From: Carposina sasakii
Lineage: Eukaryota; Arthropoda; Insecta; Lepidoptera; Carposinidae
DNA length: 64,000 nucleotides
Direction: 5' to 3'
NCBI GenBank assembly: GCA_014607495.2
Contig: CP053156.1
Coordinates: forward strand, 11,904,001-11,968,000
The translations under genes and the position numbers were made by a program. The stretch's first letter is position 1; each line of letters begins with the position of its first letter. The notes under the pieces were generated by a model. The model did no database searches, was not told where the DNA came from, and worked only from the letters and a program-made list of their open reading frames with translations. Below are positions 47,227 through 57,470 of this stretch, piece after piece.

Positions 47227-47774
47227 AATTACTCGGATGACGAATTTTACCATCTCTTTTCTAAATTACATATTGGCAAGGAATATGAGTACGTAGTGTA
47301 GAGTGTTAAATAGAGAGTTAAATTTGGACAACGAATACGTAGTGTTTGTTAATTAATTTACCTTCGTGCTCTACCCCTGATATATTAAAAAGGCGCTACT
47401 TTAAATTTTAGGTACGTTAATGTGTGATATTGATACTGCGAATTACCTACCACAAGAGTCAAGTCTATTTCGTAAAATGACTCCCTCACTCTCGTGCATG
47501 ATTAAAACTTCGGTCTCTTGCAAACAATTGATACAGTTTCACTGATATTAAATGATCGATTTTGACCGATACACTTAACCGTAACCGTAACATGAACTTA
47601 ATCTTAGCCATGTCTATCCCTCTCCGTTCTTAACGTAAATGGCTAAGAGAGAATGGGACAGGTAGGACTAATTTGACGTTTAGATTTAAGTTTGACGATC
47701 AGAATAGTACACAACTAGCGCCAACACTTAAAATAACTATTTAGTGAAACGCACACGTGAACGACTACAGTATA

Positions 47775-48016
47775 ATGCCTACAATGCAGAGAGTTAGTCA
47801 AAAGATCGATAAAATATTCGCGAAGGGGCGTTGTTTCACTAGACGACACGATTACGACAACGATACGACCACAGTTTTTTTGGAAGCAAAAATGTATAAT
47901 GTTTTTCCACTAGACGACACGAGTCGCCGTAGTCGTGTGGCCATTTCGTCTAGTGGAATAACGCCCATTCGCGAATATGTTATCGATCTTTTGACTATCT
48001 TTCTGCAATATAGGCG
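47775..48016. mobile_element. MITE with ~48-bp TIRs
   Basis: The left arm gcctacaatgcagagagtta...gtcaaaagatcgat...ttcgcgaa (47777-47825) is inverted at 47967-48014. Inside are further palindromic pairs cactagacgacacga / tcgtctagtggaa shared with 19.1 kb. A 104-codon frame spans it, but this is a by-product of symmetry. Confidence 0.85.
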
Positions 48017-48339
48017 GTTGCATTCGCAGATATTATGGAGTCATAATAATATGTTCATCAGAGTTGGATGAATGGATGACTCGTTGATAGACGCGCAAGC
48101 GGTATTCAAATTCCGTAGACGACTAATAGCCATTTTCAATACTAGAGATTGGAAGAATTTTGGATCTTTTATTCTAAATAACAAATTTTGTATGATTTTT
48201 AAAAAAGATTTAATGCTAGTGCAAAAATCTCGATCGAAAGATCGGCTTTTGAAATCAGCGGTTTTATAATATATATATATAATTTATAATTTACGTTTAC
48301 ACATCTGCGTATGATATGATTATGATTTTTTTTATATTT

Positions 48340-48530
48340 ATTTTTCACTACACAACACATTAACCTAGTCCCACACTAAGATCCCTAAGGTCTTGTGTCG
48401 TGGGTACTAAGTAACGGTATATAAATACATAGATAAGTATAGAAACATCCATGACTCGGAAACAAACATCAATGTTCATCATATCAATGTTTGCACCTAC
48501 CGGGATTTGAACCCAGGACCTATGGTATAT
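48340..48530 (+). repeat. SINE-like repeat D, best copy
   Basis: acacaacacattaacctagtc, tccctaaggtcttgtgtcg, catccatgactcgg and the tRNA-like end cgggatttgaacccaggacc. The last phrase is the complement of a B-box region, so the tRNA-related head would be at the right and the element reads on the minus strand. Confidence 0.7.
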
Positions 48531-49496
48531 ATGATATGTAGAAGAGGCATATTGTTATTTAATCCTATATTTTCATGTCTTGTATGTATTAAATATGTAT
48601 TATATTTTGATCTTAGAGTGGGAAATGTTTATAAATTAATCTCGGTTCTCGCTTCATACTTTAAAGTTTAAACCGGAAATCTTTTCAACCGAAATCTACG
48701 TGAAATACTTCCCTCACCCATGTTGAACATACGACAGCAGCAGAAATAGGAAAACTTCTACAAAGCAATGTCAATAGCCATCAGTAATTCTATGCACCGT
48801 GTGCAGAACTTTCGACTCGATACCAGGTATTTTTTCCAACAACCGAATTCCAACACTCGAAACCTGACATAGGTTTCAAAGTCCAAATACCTACCTTGGT
48901 CGCAGCGTGTGTCAGATAACTCCTATAAACTGCTGCGGTTCTGGTATTTCGCGACGCGCACACATCTCACCGGCTCATTCCACATATCAAGGTCACATAG
49001 ACTCACATGCAGTCGTTATCGTTCATCTCTTTCTCACGGCACCTTTTCCCATGGACGGGACAAGGTCGCATATGTCTCGTGTGGTATCCATGTCTGCGAT
49101 GAAGCTGTGAACTTTCTTATAGGATGCCTGTATCCATTCTAGTGTGGAAAACTACCACACCGGTAGCACATGACCGGATTAGTAGTTGGTGGCTACCTGC
49201 TGAGCCAGACAGAGATTCGGATCTGAGACAGGGCTCTAAACCTTATAACAAAGATTTATATGGAAATGTGTTATAATGTAAATATGCTCCGGTTGAGATA
49301 TTAGTACTGTTATTACAAAAAAATTGGATTTATCTAGGCTAATAAAGTATAAATTTTCAGGTGTTAGGTGTATTGTAATTAGGAAAGTAAAAACGTTCAA
49401 CTGCACTCGTCTATCACCTGGCCCTGACCTTTTAAAAATAATTCATACAATATGCTGTTAAATGTCGAACGTTAGTTTATATAGCCACTGTTTCAC
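48531..49496. other. Unassigned; possible old repeat at 48.9-49.15 kb
   Basis: 48900-49140 is GC-richer, with overlapping frames of 67 and 77 codons (ctcaccggctcattccacat, acaaggtcgcatatgtctcg). It resembles interspersed sequence more than an exon, but I cannot name it. Confidence 0.35.
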
Positions 49497-49603
49497 AAGC
49501 GGTGATAGCCCAGTGGTTAAGACATGCACCTTCCAAGCGGGAGGCGTAAGTTCGATCCCAGTCACGGGCCTGTACCAATGAATTTATTTCATGTACAGAT
49601 TTT
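49497..49603 (+). mobile_element. SINE-A, 5' half (tRNA-like head)
   Basis: gcggtgatagcccagtggtt (A-box region) and gtaagttcgatcccagtcac (B-box region) form a tRNA-derived pol III head. The body is cut at tcatgtacagatttt by the I element and resumes at 56414. Confidence 0.85.
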
Positions 49604-49776
49604 TTTTATTTTTTTTTATTCTTATTTATTTTATAAGCTATACATCATAAGATTAAGTCAGCTTAAAAATAATAACAATGTTGCTTAAACGTTAGGTAAT
49701 AAGTAGATACATAATACATTTGGAATACACTAATTAGACCTCAGGCCGGAATACTACAAGAAAGTTCCCTAAGTAA

Positions 49777-52700
49777 TTAAAGAACACTTCTATAATACTC
49801 CAATCTAAGATCCAATGAGTGCATCATAAAACTTAAAAATCTCTTGCTATGTTCGGTAGTGAATTCTGAGCTTAAGGTACGATGGAAAAAGAAGAGAAGA
49901 TCACCCTCATAGCACCGAGTTTCTTTTAGGAGTTCCAACCTAGGTTGTTCGTTAATTTTACATTCGAGAACTAAGTGGAGGAGATCCTCCTCCTTCTCAC
50001 ATCGTGTACAGTTTGGGTCGTCTCTTTTTTTCATTAAAAAATTAAACTTGTTGAGTGGGATGTGGTAAGTTCGGGTCCGGAAGCATACAACCAATTCTTT
50101 TCTGCTGAGGTTCCGTGAGGTAAACCAAGGTACGCGTAGTGGTTCGTTTACAATGGTTCTGTACCAGATGCCTTTGTTTTGAGAGCACTCATTGAAATAG
50201 GACTTAAATTTAACGTGATTGTCGGTTTTCACTTTTGAAAGATGATCAGTATAGTGCGGTACCGTGTCGAGGGGTATACCGTTATGTAGGGCCTCGGATG
50301 CAAGTGAGTCTGCTATCTCGTTACCCCTGACGCCCACGTGTGAAGGAATCCATTGTAAACGAACTTCAACCCCGTTACGTATCAATCTATGGATACATTT
50401 AATAATGAGGTAAGCTTCGTACCTGCCGACACTACCGCCCTTAGCACTTCCCAGTAAATGTTGTAGACTGCTTTTCGAGTCTGTGAGAATTACAATTTTA
50501 TGGTATGGTGTCGATTCTATGTAATGTACTGCTTCATTTATAGCTATCAATTCGACTCCCATAATAGGTATACATGGATCTTCAATAAGAAATTTGACCC
50601 CAAAATCCGCCGCTTCATCGTAAAACGCACAACCAGAACCGTATGTTGTTTTGGACCCATCAGTGTAAATTTGGAAGAAATCCAAGAACTGTACGTCTAT
50701 CATCTCTTCGCTACATCGCTTAAGGTCGTGATTGGGTAGTTTCGCTTTAGATTCATCAATAGTGTTTACTCTGTGCATTATGATTTTATCCCAGGGGAGT
50801 GTTTTGATTTCATAAGAAAGCAAAAATTGGGGTAAAATCTCAAATTTTGACATAGGTAGGCTAAAGTACTTCCTGAAACTCTCAAGCAAAAGTGGAAGTT
50901 GGTTTTTACGCCAATATCTTGCGCCCGAATTTAATTTGTTGTCTAATACTTCTAATTGTTTTTTCAAATAGTCGGATGTTCTAGAAGAAAGTTTCAGGAA
51001 GTACTTGTCACTTAAGTATATTCTTCTAAAATTTAAGGGTGTAATACAAAGTTCGCTTTCCATTGTAAAAATTGGGGTATCCCGAATAAAGCTTCCACAA
51101 AGGCGAAGACATTGGTTTTGAATTAAGTCCAACCTCTGGAGAAGCCTAGAGTTGGCGTTACCGTAAATTATACACCCGTAATCAAGTCGAGATCGCACCA
51201 GTGCTAAATAAAGTCTTCTTAAGTGAGTTGGATGCACACCCCACTTTGAACTACTTATAGAACTAAGGATATTAACGTATGCAGTGCATTTTTGGGCAGT
51301 TTCTAAAACTTGTCGAGTCCAATTTAGGCGACTGTCCATCCAGACACCCAAAAACTTTGTACAATTTATAACCTCAATGTCAATGCTATTTATTCTTATA
51401 CTAATAGCAGGCACTTTGTATTTTCTAGTAAAAATGCAAAGTTTAGTCTTGGAGAGGGATATTTCCAAACCGATTTCCTCTAACATTGATATAAAGGTAT
51501 TGAGACTTGATTGAATAATACGAGCACAAAAATCAATACTTGAATTAATACAATACAAAGCGAAGTCGTCGGCATATTGTGAGACCTTAACTGTCTTAAC
51601 GAGTGTGTTGCATAACTTGATTGTAATTATATTAAATAAAATTGGTGACATTGGGTCACCTTGAGCTAAACCCTGTCTGCTCATTCTTGTTATTTCCCTG
51701 CCATCCCGTAACCTATAAATCAAAAATCTTTCCTTCAAAAATTCTCTAATATATCTACATAGAAATGGATCCACATCAAACTCAACTAAATGGGCTATAA
51801 GAGGTTCAATTGCCACATTGTTATAAGCGTTACTAATGTCTCCGTAAGCGCATAAAACGTATTCCTTATTTATAAATGCAGTTTCTGTGTCTACAATAAA
51901 CCTACCAAGATTATCCTGACATGAAAATCCCCGACGGAAACCCAAAGTGCTGTAATTAAATAATTTGTTGCTCTCAAAATGAAATTCAAGGCGACGAGTT
52001 ATCATTAAATTAAAGATCTTACAGAGGCAGTTAATAAGTGAGATAGGACGATACTTTAGAGTTCCAGAATTACGTTTTGGTATGGCAATAAGTTTGATCC
52101 TACGCCACTGTTCTGGTATCTCACTTTTTTTATAAATTGCGTTAAATATGAGCAGGAGATATTCTTTGGCATTATCAGGTAAATGGCTAATCATAGAATA
52201 AGTAATAGAATCTAAGCCGGCGGATGTATCTACTCTTTTAATAATCGAATTTAGTTCTGAAAGTGTAAAAAAGTGTGGGTTGAAAACATTAGTATTGAAG
52301 CCTAGAGGCTGGAAGGAAACGCTATCAGGAGTGAGTTCTGTTACAAAGGAAACTGCGGCACTTTCTGGTAAGTAGTCTTTAGGGCTTCGATAACCTTTAA
52401 GCCATTTGAGTTTCCTCCAAACCTCATGGCTGGACGTATTGCAGTCTATACTGTCACAAAACTGTTGCCAGGAATTCCTTTTTGCAAGCTTTATTAGTTT
52501 TCGAGCAATTATTACTTTTTCTCTGTATATTAAGTAGTTTTCAACCGTGCGTGATTTTCTAAAGTTCTTAAGTGACAATCTTCTCTCTGCTACTGCCTTC
52601 GACAAACCAGGATTCCACCAAGGTTTTGGCTTGAATTTATTGGCGTTAATACCGATTTTAAAGTAAGGAATGTTTTTATTTGCACTTTCATCAATTATCT

Positions 52701-53367
52701 CTATGAATTTATTGTAGTTAATTTGTACATTTTCTCCAAAATCTAATTCCCCACATGCAGATTTAATGTGCTGTGTATATTCTACCCACCTAGCCTTTTT
52801 GATGTTTCTTTTCAATTCGGGGCTAGTTTGATAACTGTCTAACGTTTTAATAGAAATAATAAGGTGATCACTACCAAAAGATTCATTAGTGACATTCCAA
52901 TCAAAGTCGAGAGAAAGATCAGTACTGCAAAAAGAAATATCAGGTGATGTGCATACTGTATAATCATTAAGCTTAGCGCAACGAGTAAAGTCTCCATTAT
53001 TAAGAAAAACGTAATTATGTTCTAAGCTAGTATTTGACAAAAGCCTACCCCTAGTGTCAGTTGTATATGACCAAGCCGTATGATGAGCATTAAAGTCTCC
53101 GACTATTAAAGTTTTGTCTGAGAAGTGGCTGAAAAGCTCTTGGTAATCCCTAGCGCTTATAGTAACATTTGAGGGAGAATAAACACCTATGATATGTTGA
53201 AGTTTATTGCTATTAAGAACTTCAAGGCACAGAACGTCAATGTTACTATAACTTGTTGAAAGAGTTTTGAGAATACAGTGTATGGATTGGTGAACTAGGA
53301 TAGCTAAACCTCCATATCCATCTGCTCGATCCTTTCTATAGATAGAGTAACCTGTTAAATTAATTTG
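49777..53367 (-). CDS. I-clade ORF2, main part: endonuclease C-half, RT, RNase H, zinc finger
   Basis: The minus-strand frame is open from the insertion boundary at 53367, about 109 codons before the TTG at 53040 that a start-codon-based call would pick. In order: endonuclease YSIYRKDRADGYGG and LIVGDFNAHHTAW (the latter at ~53080-53115), then SFGSDHLIIS. Next comes RT with KYRPISLINCLCK, STLGFRRGFSCQDN, GLAQGDPMSPILFN and catalytic SQYADDFALYC (~51550-51583). RNase H follows with IYTDGSKTTYG (~50650-50680), VELIAINEA, ILTDSKSS and WIPSHVGVRGNEIAD (~50310-50355). The C-terminal finger is CTRCEKEEDLLHLVLEC (~49970-50020). The RT and RNase H catalytic residues that I can check are present. It has no start of its own because the first part lies beyond the insertion. 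Confidence 0.95.
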   Translation of the reverse strand, partial: QINLTGYSIYRKDRADGYGGLAILVHQSIHCILKTLSTSYSNIDVLCLEVLNSNKLQHIIGVYSPSNVTISARDYQELFSHFSDKTLIVGDFNAHHTAWSYTTDTRGRLLSNTSLEHNYVFLNNGDFTRCAKLNDYTVCTSPDISFCSTDLSLDFDWNVTNESFGSDHLIISIKTLDSYQTSPELKRNIKKARWVEYTQHIKSACGELDFGENVQINYNKFIEIIDESANKNIPYFKIGINANKFKPKPWWNPGLSKAVAERRLSLKNFRKSRTVENYLIYREKVIIARKLIKLAKRNSWQQFCDSIDCNTSSHEVWRKLKWLKGYRSPKDYLPESAAVSFVTELTPDSVSFQPLGFNTNVFNPHFFTLSELNSIIKRVDTSAGLDSITYSMISHLPDNAKEYLLLIFNAIYKKSEIPEQWRRIKLIAIPKRNSGTLKYRPISLINCLCKIFNLMITRRLEFHFESNKLFNYSTLGFRRGFSCQDNLGRFIVDTETAFINKEYVLCAYGDISNAYNNVAIEPLIAHLVEFDVDPFLCRYIREFLKERFLIYRLRDGREITRMSRQGLAQGDPMSPILFNIITIKLCNTLVKTVKVSQYADDFALYCINSSIDFCARIIQSSLNTFISMLEEIGLEISLSKTKLCIFTRKYKVPAISIRINSIDIEVINCTKFLGVWMDSRLNWTRQVLETAQKCTAYVNILSSISSSKWGVHPTHLRRLYLALVRSRLDYGCIIYGNANSRLLQRLDLIQNQCLRLCGSFIRDTPIFTMESELCITPLNFRRIYLSDKYFLKLSSRTSDYLKKQLEVLDNKLNSGARYWRKNQLPLLLESFRKYFSLPMSKFEILPQFLLSYEIKTLPWDKIIMHRVNTIDESKAKLPNHDLKRCSEEMIDVQFLDFFQIYTDGSKTTYGSGCAFYDEAADFGVKFLIEDPCIPIMGVELIAINEAVHYIESTPYHKIVILTDSKSSLQHLLGSAKGGSVGRYEAYLIIKCIHRLIRNGVEVRLQWIPSHVGVRGNEIADSLASEALHNGIPLDTVPHYTDHLSKVKTDNHVKFKSYFNECSQNKGIWYRTIVNEPLRVPWFTSRNLSRKELVVCFRTRTYHIPLNKFNFLMKKRDDPNCTRCEKEEDLLHLVLECKINEQPRLELLKETRCYEGDLLFFFHRTLSSEFTTEHSKRFLSFMMHSLDLRLEYYRSVL

Positions 53368-53932
53368 TTTTTACCCGACTGCCAAAGAGGGAGGGTAATG
53401 TTGAGGGAGTGTATGTAAGTATGTATGTATGTCTGTTCCTTTGTGACCTCCTGTAGCCTAAACGGCTTGATGGATTTTGATGTATGAGGTATCGTTAGAT
53501 TTGTCTTGATTACGGGGGAGTGTCATAGGATACATTTTATCATAAAAGTCCCACGGGATAAAGACATAATAATATTTTTTCTAAATTTCCCTTTAAACAA
53601 CAAAAATATGTATGCGGTATCATTAGATTCATTTCAATCACGGGAGTAATTAATATAGGATACGTTTTTTTCTCAAAATTCCCACGGGAACATGTTAATT
53701 CTGCGTCAACGCAAAGCAACTCATGCGTTAGCAAGCAAAAAGATAGGGCGTGGCCTGGCATGCGGCGCGCGGCGCGGTGCGGAGGGGGATATGCTCGAGT
53801 ATACAGCCCGAATGCGGGCACACGCATAAGGGCACACGTCGTTGACGGTCGTCTCTAAATAGCGATTTTTTCGATACTTCGTCGTCTGACGCGAAACTTA
53901 TAAAGTATAAATAACTCGTTCTTTTTTACCCG
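53368..53932. mobile_element. 'cccgactgc' element X
   Basis: Starts tttttacccgactgccaaag directly at the broken LINE frame and runs to the next such terminus at 53933. It contains a tandem ATGT run, two similar halves (ggtatcgttagatttgtc / ggtatcattagattcatt; catttt...aaagtcccacggg / aattcccacgggaac) and a GC-rich cgcgcggcgcggtgcgg patch. Related to, but different from, element Y. X and Y may have inserted as a unit or successively. Confidence 0.65.
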
Positions 53933-54852
53933 ACTGCGCGCCGCAAAGGAGTGGTATTGTCTTTAACAGCCTATGTATGTATGTATGTTTGTATGTTCCT
54001 TTGAAGCACTACACGAACCAAACGCCTCGGCCGATTTTTATGACTCATACGTCAATCGATTCCTCTTAGTCCGGCGAGTGTCACTGAAGACATGACGTTA
54101 GTGAAAATGCAATATGGCGACTACTGGACGCCATTTTGTAAAAATTAAAAAAATTAAAGTCGACAAACTATATCGACTGGGGTATCGTTGAATAGGTATT
54201 TAAAAATAATTTATAGGTTTCTCTCAACATTTTTCGATTCGACTAACCATTTAGGATCTATATCGATTGAAAACCATTCTCGTATATAAGTTTTTAGACA
54301 GCAGCATGACGAAACCTTTTTGCTGCCGAGCATGTCGAGCGTGTTTCTTGAAGGATGCCTATTAGTAGCTATATTAACTAAAAAGTATAAAATAAATAAA
54401 AACATAATTTAAAAATCCAAAAACCCGACTGCGTAAAAAAGAACCAAACTATGTATATAATAATAATAAAAAACTGAAAAGATGAAAACAAGCACTTAGA
54501 TGTCCAGTGGTCTGGAATTCTATAATATTATTATGGAATTAATAATAATTGAAGAAAATAAAATATTTTCTAATGATGTAATATAACAACTGAACAGTCG
54601 GGATCCAGTAACCGACAGCCAAGCTATTAATATTTCAATGGATCCTGGCTGTTCAGTTGTTATATTACATCATTAGAAAATATTTTATTTTCTTCAATTA
54701 TTATTAATTCCATAATAATATTATAGAATTCTAGACCACTGGACATCTAAGTGCTTGTTTTCATCTTTTCAGTTTTTTTATTATTATTATATACATAGTT
54801 TGGTTCTTTTTTACGCAGTCGGGTTTTTGGATTTTTTAAATTATGTTTTTAT
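53933..54852. mobile_element. 'cccgactgc' element Y, copy B (intact palindrome)
   Basis: Collinear with copy A at 3416-4917 but without the LINE insertion. It preserves the single target gacatgac-gttagtg at about 54090. The right half is the long palindrome described separately. Non-coding. Confidence 0.8.
54399..54852. repeat. 454-bp near-perfect palindrome
   Basis: The left arm aaaacataatttaaaaatcc..acccgactgcg..ggaattctataatattatt..aacaactgaacag is mirrored up to ttatgtttt at 54852, with arms of about 190-200 bp. The centre, around 54625, is a short asymmetric stretch (ggatccagtaaccgacagcc ... caatggatcctggctg) that is itself partly self-complementary. Transcripts would fold into a long dsRNA stem. 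Confidence 0.92.
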
Positions 54853-54996
54853 TCACATTCCAGCCAAGTCTCAGAAAGAACGCATATATGGACCTTTTCA
54901 TTATGAAGATATGCATCCAATTCACTTAATTTTGGTAATAGACTTTGACAGTTCCATTGAATAATATTAAACTTAAAATTTGTAGACAAGTTCATT
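54853..54996 (-). CDS. I-clade ORF2, N-terminal piece of the endonuclease
   Basis: ATG at 54994-54996. The frame reads MNLSTNFKF then NIIQWNCQSLLPKLSELDAY and VHICVLSETWLECE before it runs into a stop within the inserted palindrome. Q-W-N-C-Q-S and L-S-E-T-W are the first two conserved blocks of the apurinic-type LINE endonuclease. The next block (GYSIYRKDRADG) lies on the other side of the insertion at about 53340-53360. The two pieces are one gene broken by element X/Y. The native spacing across the break appears short. Confidence 0.88.
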
Positions 54997-55083
54997 ATAT
55001 AAATATATATACCTATATATGTAATAATTTTACAAAAGAGAGAAATATAGAAAAAAGGGTTAATTACTTAGACTTAAACTAAC

Positions 55084-56232
55084 TTACTTAATTATTTTGG
55101 AGTTACCCTGGCGATATAAGACCTTCAATTTACTTACGATGCGTGAGATTCTGTTCTTAACACTACGACGTGAGATGTTAGGTATCAAATCGGTAAGCAT
55201 TTCAATCAAGGCATCAATTTTTTCTGTATAACTGTAAGTGATTTCCGATATGTCCTTAACTCCATATGTATGCATGAGATATTTTTTAACTTGTTTTCCA
55301 GATAGTGGGTATGTTTTACAGGAATTGGTTATAAAGTTTTCCAATTGGTCCCAATCAATTGATTCCAGATCCCTGTGAGGTGTTTTCTTGGGTTTCTTTC
55401 CACTCTTGGATTTGTAAACTTCATCTGAGCTTGACTGGGAAAAGTTGTCAAAGTCCTCATCACTGTTTTCGTTGCTATGAGGCATACAGTCTTCTTTTGT
55501 AGTTTCGGACTCCATGAATTCAGTAGTAGCCGAAGATTCAGTCGGTGGATGTGGACGCTTGAAGGATTGTGTCTCCGTAGTATCCTGTGTTTTTTGATGA
55601 TAAGAATTCGTGTCGTTGGTATCTGGGCATTTAGAGGCTACGTGGCCGTCCTTTTTGCATATAAAGCAAGTCATTGTGTCCGATGACAAATAAATCCAGT
55701 AATTCGTTTCTTCAAAATCAATACATATTTTTTCTGGGAGGCGGATGAAATCCTCAGGCGTTATGTAAACTTGTCTTCGGAAGCTAAGAATGTGATTGTA
55801 GCCCGTTTCATTAAAACCAGCACGTAGGAAAGAGATGGGTGACTGCGGCGTGATATTCATTTCTAGCAGTTTCTTTTCTATTTCAGTGTGCGTTATAATG
55901 GGGCAAACGTTAGATATGATGATACGTTTGTTTCTGCTTATCAGCGGTCGGATAGGTAGTTTTTGGTTTTGAATTGTGATATACTTTTTATTATCAATGA
56001 TCTCATCAGCGATTAACTTTGTGGAAACGTAGATACAAATTCGATTGTTTGATATTCTTGACAAAAAACGGATTTGGGATGGGTCGATTATTCTTCCTAA
56101 AGCTTGAGCGTATTCTTTGATTTGTACGTTTTCTAAAGCATCGATCACTATTGCTTGATCCTTTTTAGGGAACATGGTGGTTTGTGTTACAGTAGAATAA
56201 CTAGGGTTATTTACTAACGTTTGGGAGTTCAT
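55084..56232 (-). CDS. I-clade ORF1 (RNA-binding, gag-like), 382 codons
   Basis: A complete frame from ATG at 56232 to a stop at 55084, 87 bp before the ORF2 start. The central CCHC zinc knuckle is CFICKKDGHVASKC (~55627-55668). It is preceded by a domain with RNKRIIISNVCPI and SFLRAGFNETGYNHILSF, the RRM-like fold region seen in insect LINE ORF1 proteins. The C-terminal third is acidic/serine-rich (NENSDEDFDNFSQSSSDE), then a basic patch and a helical tail. The role is to bind element RNA in the RNP. No frameshift is visible. One knuckle is seen where some relatives carry more. Confidence 0.92.
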   Translation of the reverse strand: MNSQTLVNNPSYSTVTQTTMFPKKDQAIVIDALENVQIKEYAQALGRIIDPSQIRFLSRISNNRICIYVSTKLIADEIIDNKKYITIQNQKLPIRPLISRNKRIIISNVCPIITHTEIEKKLLEMNITPQSPISFLRAGFNETGYNHILSFRRQVYITPEDFIRLPEKICIDFEETNYWIYLSSDTMTCFICKKDGHVASKCPDTNDTNSYHQKTQDTTETQSFKRPHPPTESSATTEFMESETTKEDCMPHSNENSDEDFDNFSQSSSDEVYKSKSGKKPKKTPHRDLESIDWDQLENFITNSCKTYPLSGKQVKKYLMHTYGVKDISEITYSYTEKIDALIEMLTDLIPNISRRSVKNRISRIVSKLKVLYRQGNSKIIK

Positions 56233-56413
56233 TTTGTTCCTGTAGTCAGAAACGATTACAAAATTGCGATATTGGTACTTATTAAAGAAATATAAAGTCC
56301 GATTCCATAATTAGTCACTTTACACAATGAGGATAGAAATAACACTCGTGAAAATATAATTCACTAGCGCGCGCAAGTGACAACCGGTCTCGGTGACGGG
56401 TCAACGACCACTG
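56233..56413 (-). promoter_or_regulatory. I-clade LINE 5' UTR / internal promoter region
   Basis: The 181 bp between the target duplication and ORF1. The 5' end on the minus strand is cagtggtcgttgacccgtca. Internal pol II promoters are usual for this class; no specific core element is claimed. Confidence 0.5.
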
Positions 56414-56668
56414 TCATGTACAGATTTTAATGTTGCAAAATTGTCACTCAGCTCGTGCCTCGGAAAGCACGTAAAACCATTGGTCCTGCGCCTGATCTCT
56501 CTCCGGTCGTGTCGGCTTTCCGTCCCATCGGACTATGAGAGTAACGGAATAGAGAGTGCATCTGTGTTTGCGCACACACTTGTGCACTATAATATCTCCT
56601 GCGTACCTGACCAATCTCCGAAGAGATTGGTCGCCTTGGCCGAAATACGGTCGGAGATCATCATATAG
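56414..56668 (+). mobile_element. SINE-A, 3' half
   Basis: Continues the 49.5 kb half after the duplicated tcatgtacagatttt. Body phrases are ctcgtgcctcggaaagcac, gtcgtgtcggctttccgtc and ggactatgagagtaacgg. It ends tacggtcggagatcatcata. Confidence 0.85.
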
Positions 56669-56695
56669 CCACTATTAGGAAATAACAATAAAATT

Positions 56696-57085
56696 AGCGG
56701 TGATAGCACAGTGGTTAACACGTGCGCCTTCCAAGTAGGAGGCGTAAGTTCGATCCCAGTCACGGGCCTGTACCATTTCATGTACAGATGTTAATGTTCA
56801 CTATGGGTGCGCCCACCACCAGGCTCTACACCCTCCACTGACCTTTGAATCTGATAACTCATAACTGCGAAAACAAGCACTTGCACTACCTATAATACAA
56901 AGCACGTAAAACTGTTGGTCCTGCACCTGATCTCTTTCCTGTCGTGTCGGCTTTCCGTCCCATCGGACTATGAGAGTGACGAAATAGAGAGTGCATCACT
57001 ATAATATCTCCTGCGTACCTGACTAATCTCCGTAGCGGTAAGGCGACCAGCCTTGGCCGAAATACGGTCGGAGATCTTATTATTT
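56696..57085 (+). mobile_element. SINE-B, tRNA-headed with PLE-like module
   Basis: The head gcggtgatagcacagtggtt ... aagttcgatcccagtc is almost identical to SINE-A. The body then carries ctatgggtgcgcccacc and taccctcc-like sequence (56795-56880) shared with PLE termini. It resumes the SINE-A body at aaagcacgtaaaact and ends tacggtcggagatctt. Confidence 0.8.
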
Positions 57086-57367
57086 TCTTGTAGGAAAAAA
57101 CAACGTTAAAGTCTTAATTCATTCCATACCAAAGTTACTCGTACCATCTAGTTTTTCATTTAACTTAATTTTCCGTTACGAAACGCTGGTTGACTGGTTA
57201 ACTGTAATTTAGCATTCATTCTACGATCAACAGTGCCCGTTGGCAAGCGTTATGCAAGTCCTTAAAGATCCGTGAGTGACGTAAATTGTGAACTACTTAG
57301 TTGCGGCATAAGAAGGATATGAGTTAAGTAAAGTAACTTCCTACCTGGATTAATGTTTCTATTCGTC

Positions 57368-57470
57368 AGCCTACTGCAGTTCACTGCTGGACGTAGCTCT
57401 CCCCCAGTTTACGCCACAAGGCTCGATATCCCGTTTTTGCCTAAGTCTCTCTAAGTCGTCGATCCTACTT
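57368..57470 (-). pseudogene. RTE 3'-end relic
   Basis: cagcctactgcagttcactg, acgtagctctcccccag and cgccacaaggctcgatatcc are the reverse complement of the final RTE codons (…R-A-L-W-R-.-L-G-E...). Confidence 0.75.

Larger units (their letters stand above)
49604..56413 (-). mobile_element. Full-length I-clade LINE, interrupted
   Basis: The direct repeat tcatgtacagatttt at 49589-49603 and 56414-56428 defines the target site inside SINE-A. Reading on the minus strand: 5' UTR (56413-56233), ORF1 (56232-55084), ORF2 (from ATG at 54996) and an A-rich 3' end near 49620. Subtracting the 1,485-bp insertion gives about 5.3 kb, the usual size of I-type LINEs. ORF1 and ORF2 remain open outside the insertion, which suggests a fairly recent arrival. 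Confidence 0.93.

Noticed and set aside
47757..48071. 104-codon plus-strand protein
   Set aside because: Spans the MITE with ~48-bp TIRs; the open frame follows from palindromic sequence.
49499..49570. tRNA gene on the plus strand
   Set aside because: A- and B-box-like sequence is present, but the same head recurs at 56.7 kb with a long shared body; it is a SINE head and does not close an acceptor stem.
50500..51514. Plus-strand frames inside the I-clade LINE
   Set aside because: Antisense shadows of ORF2.
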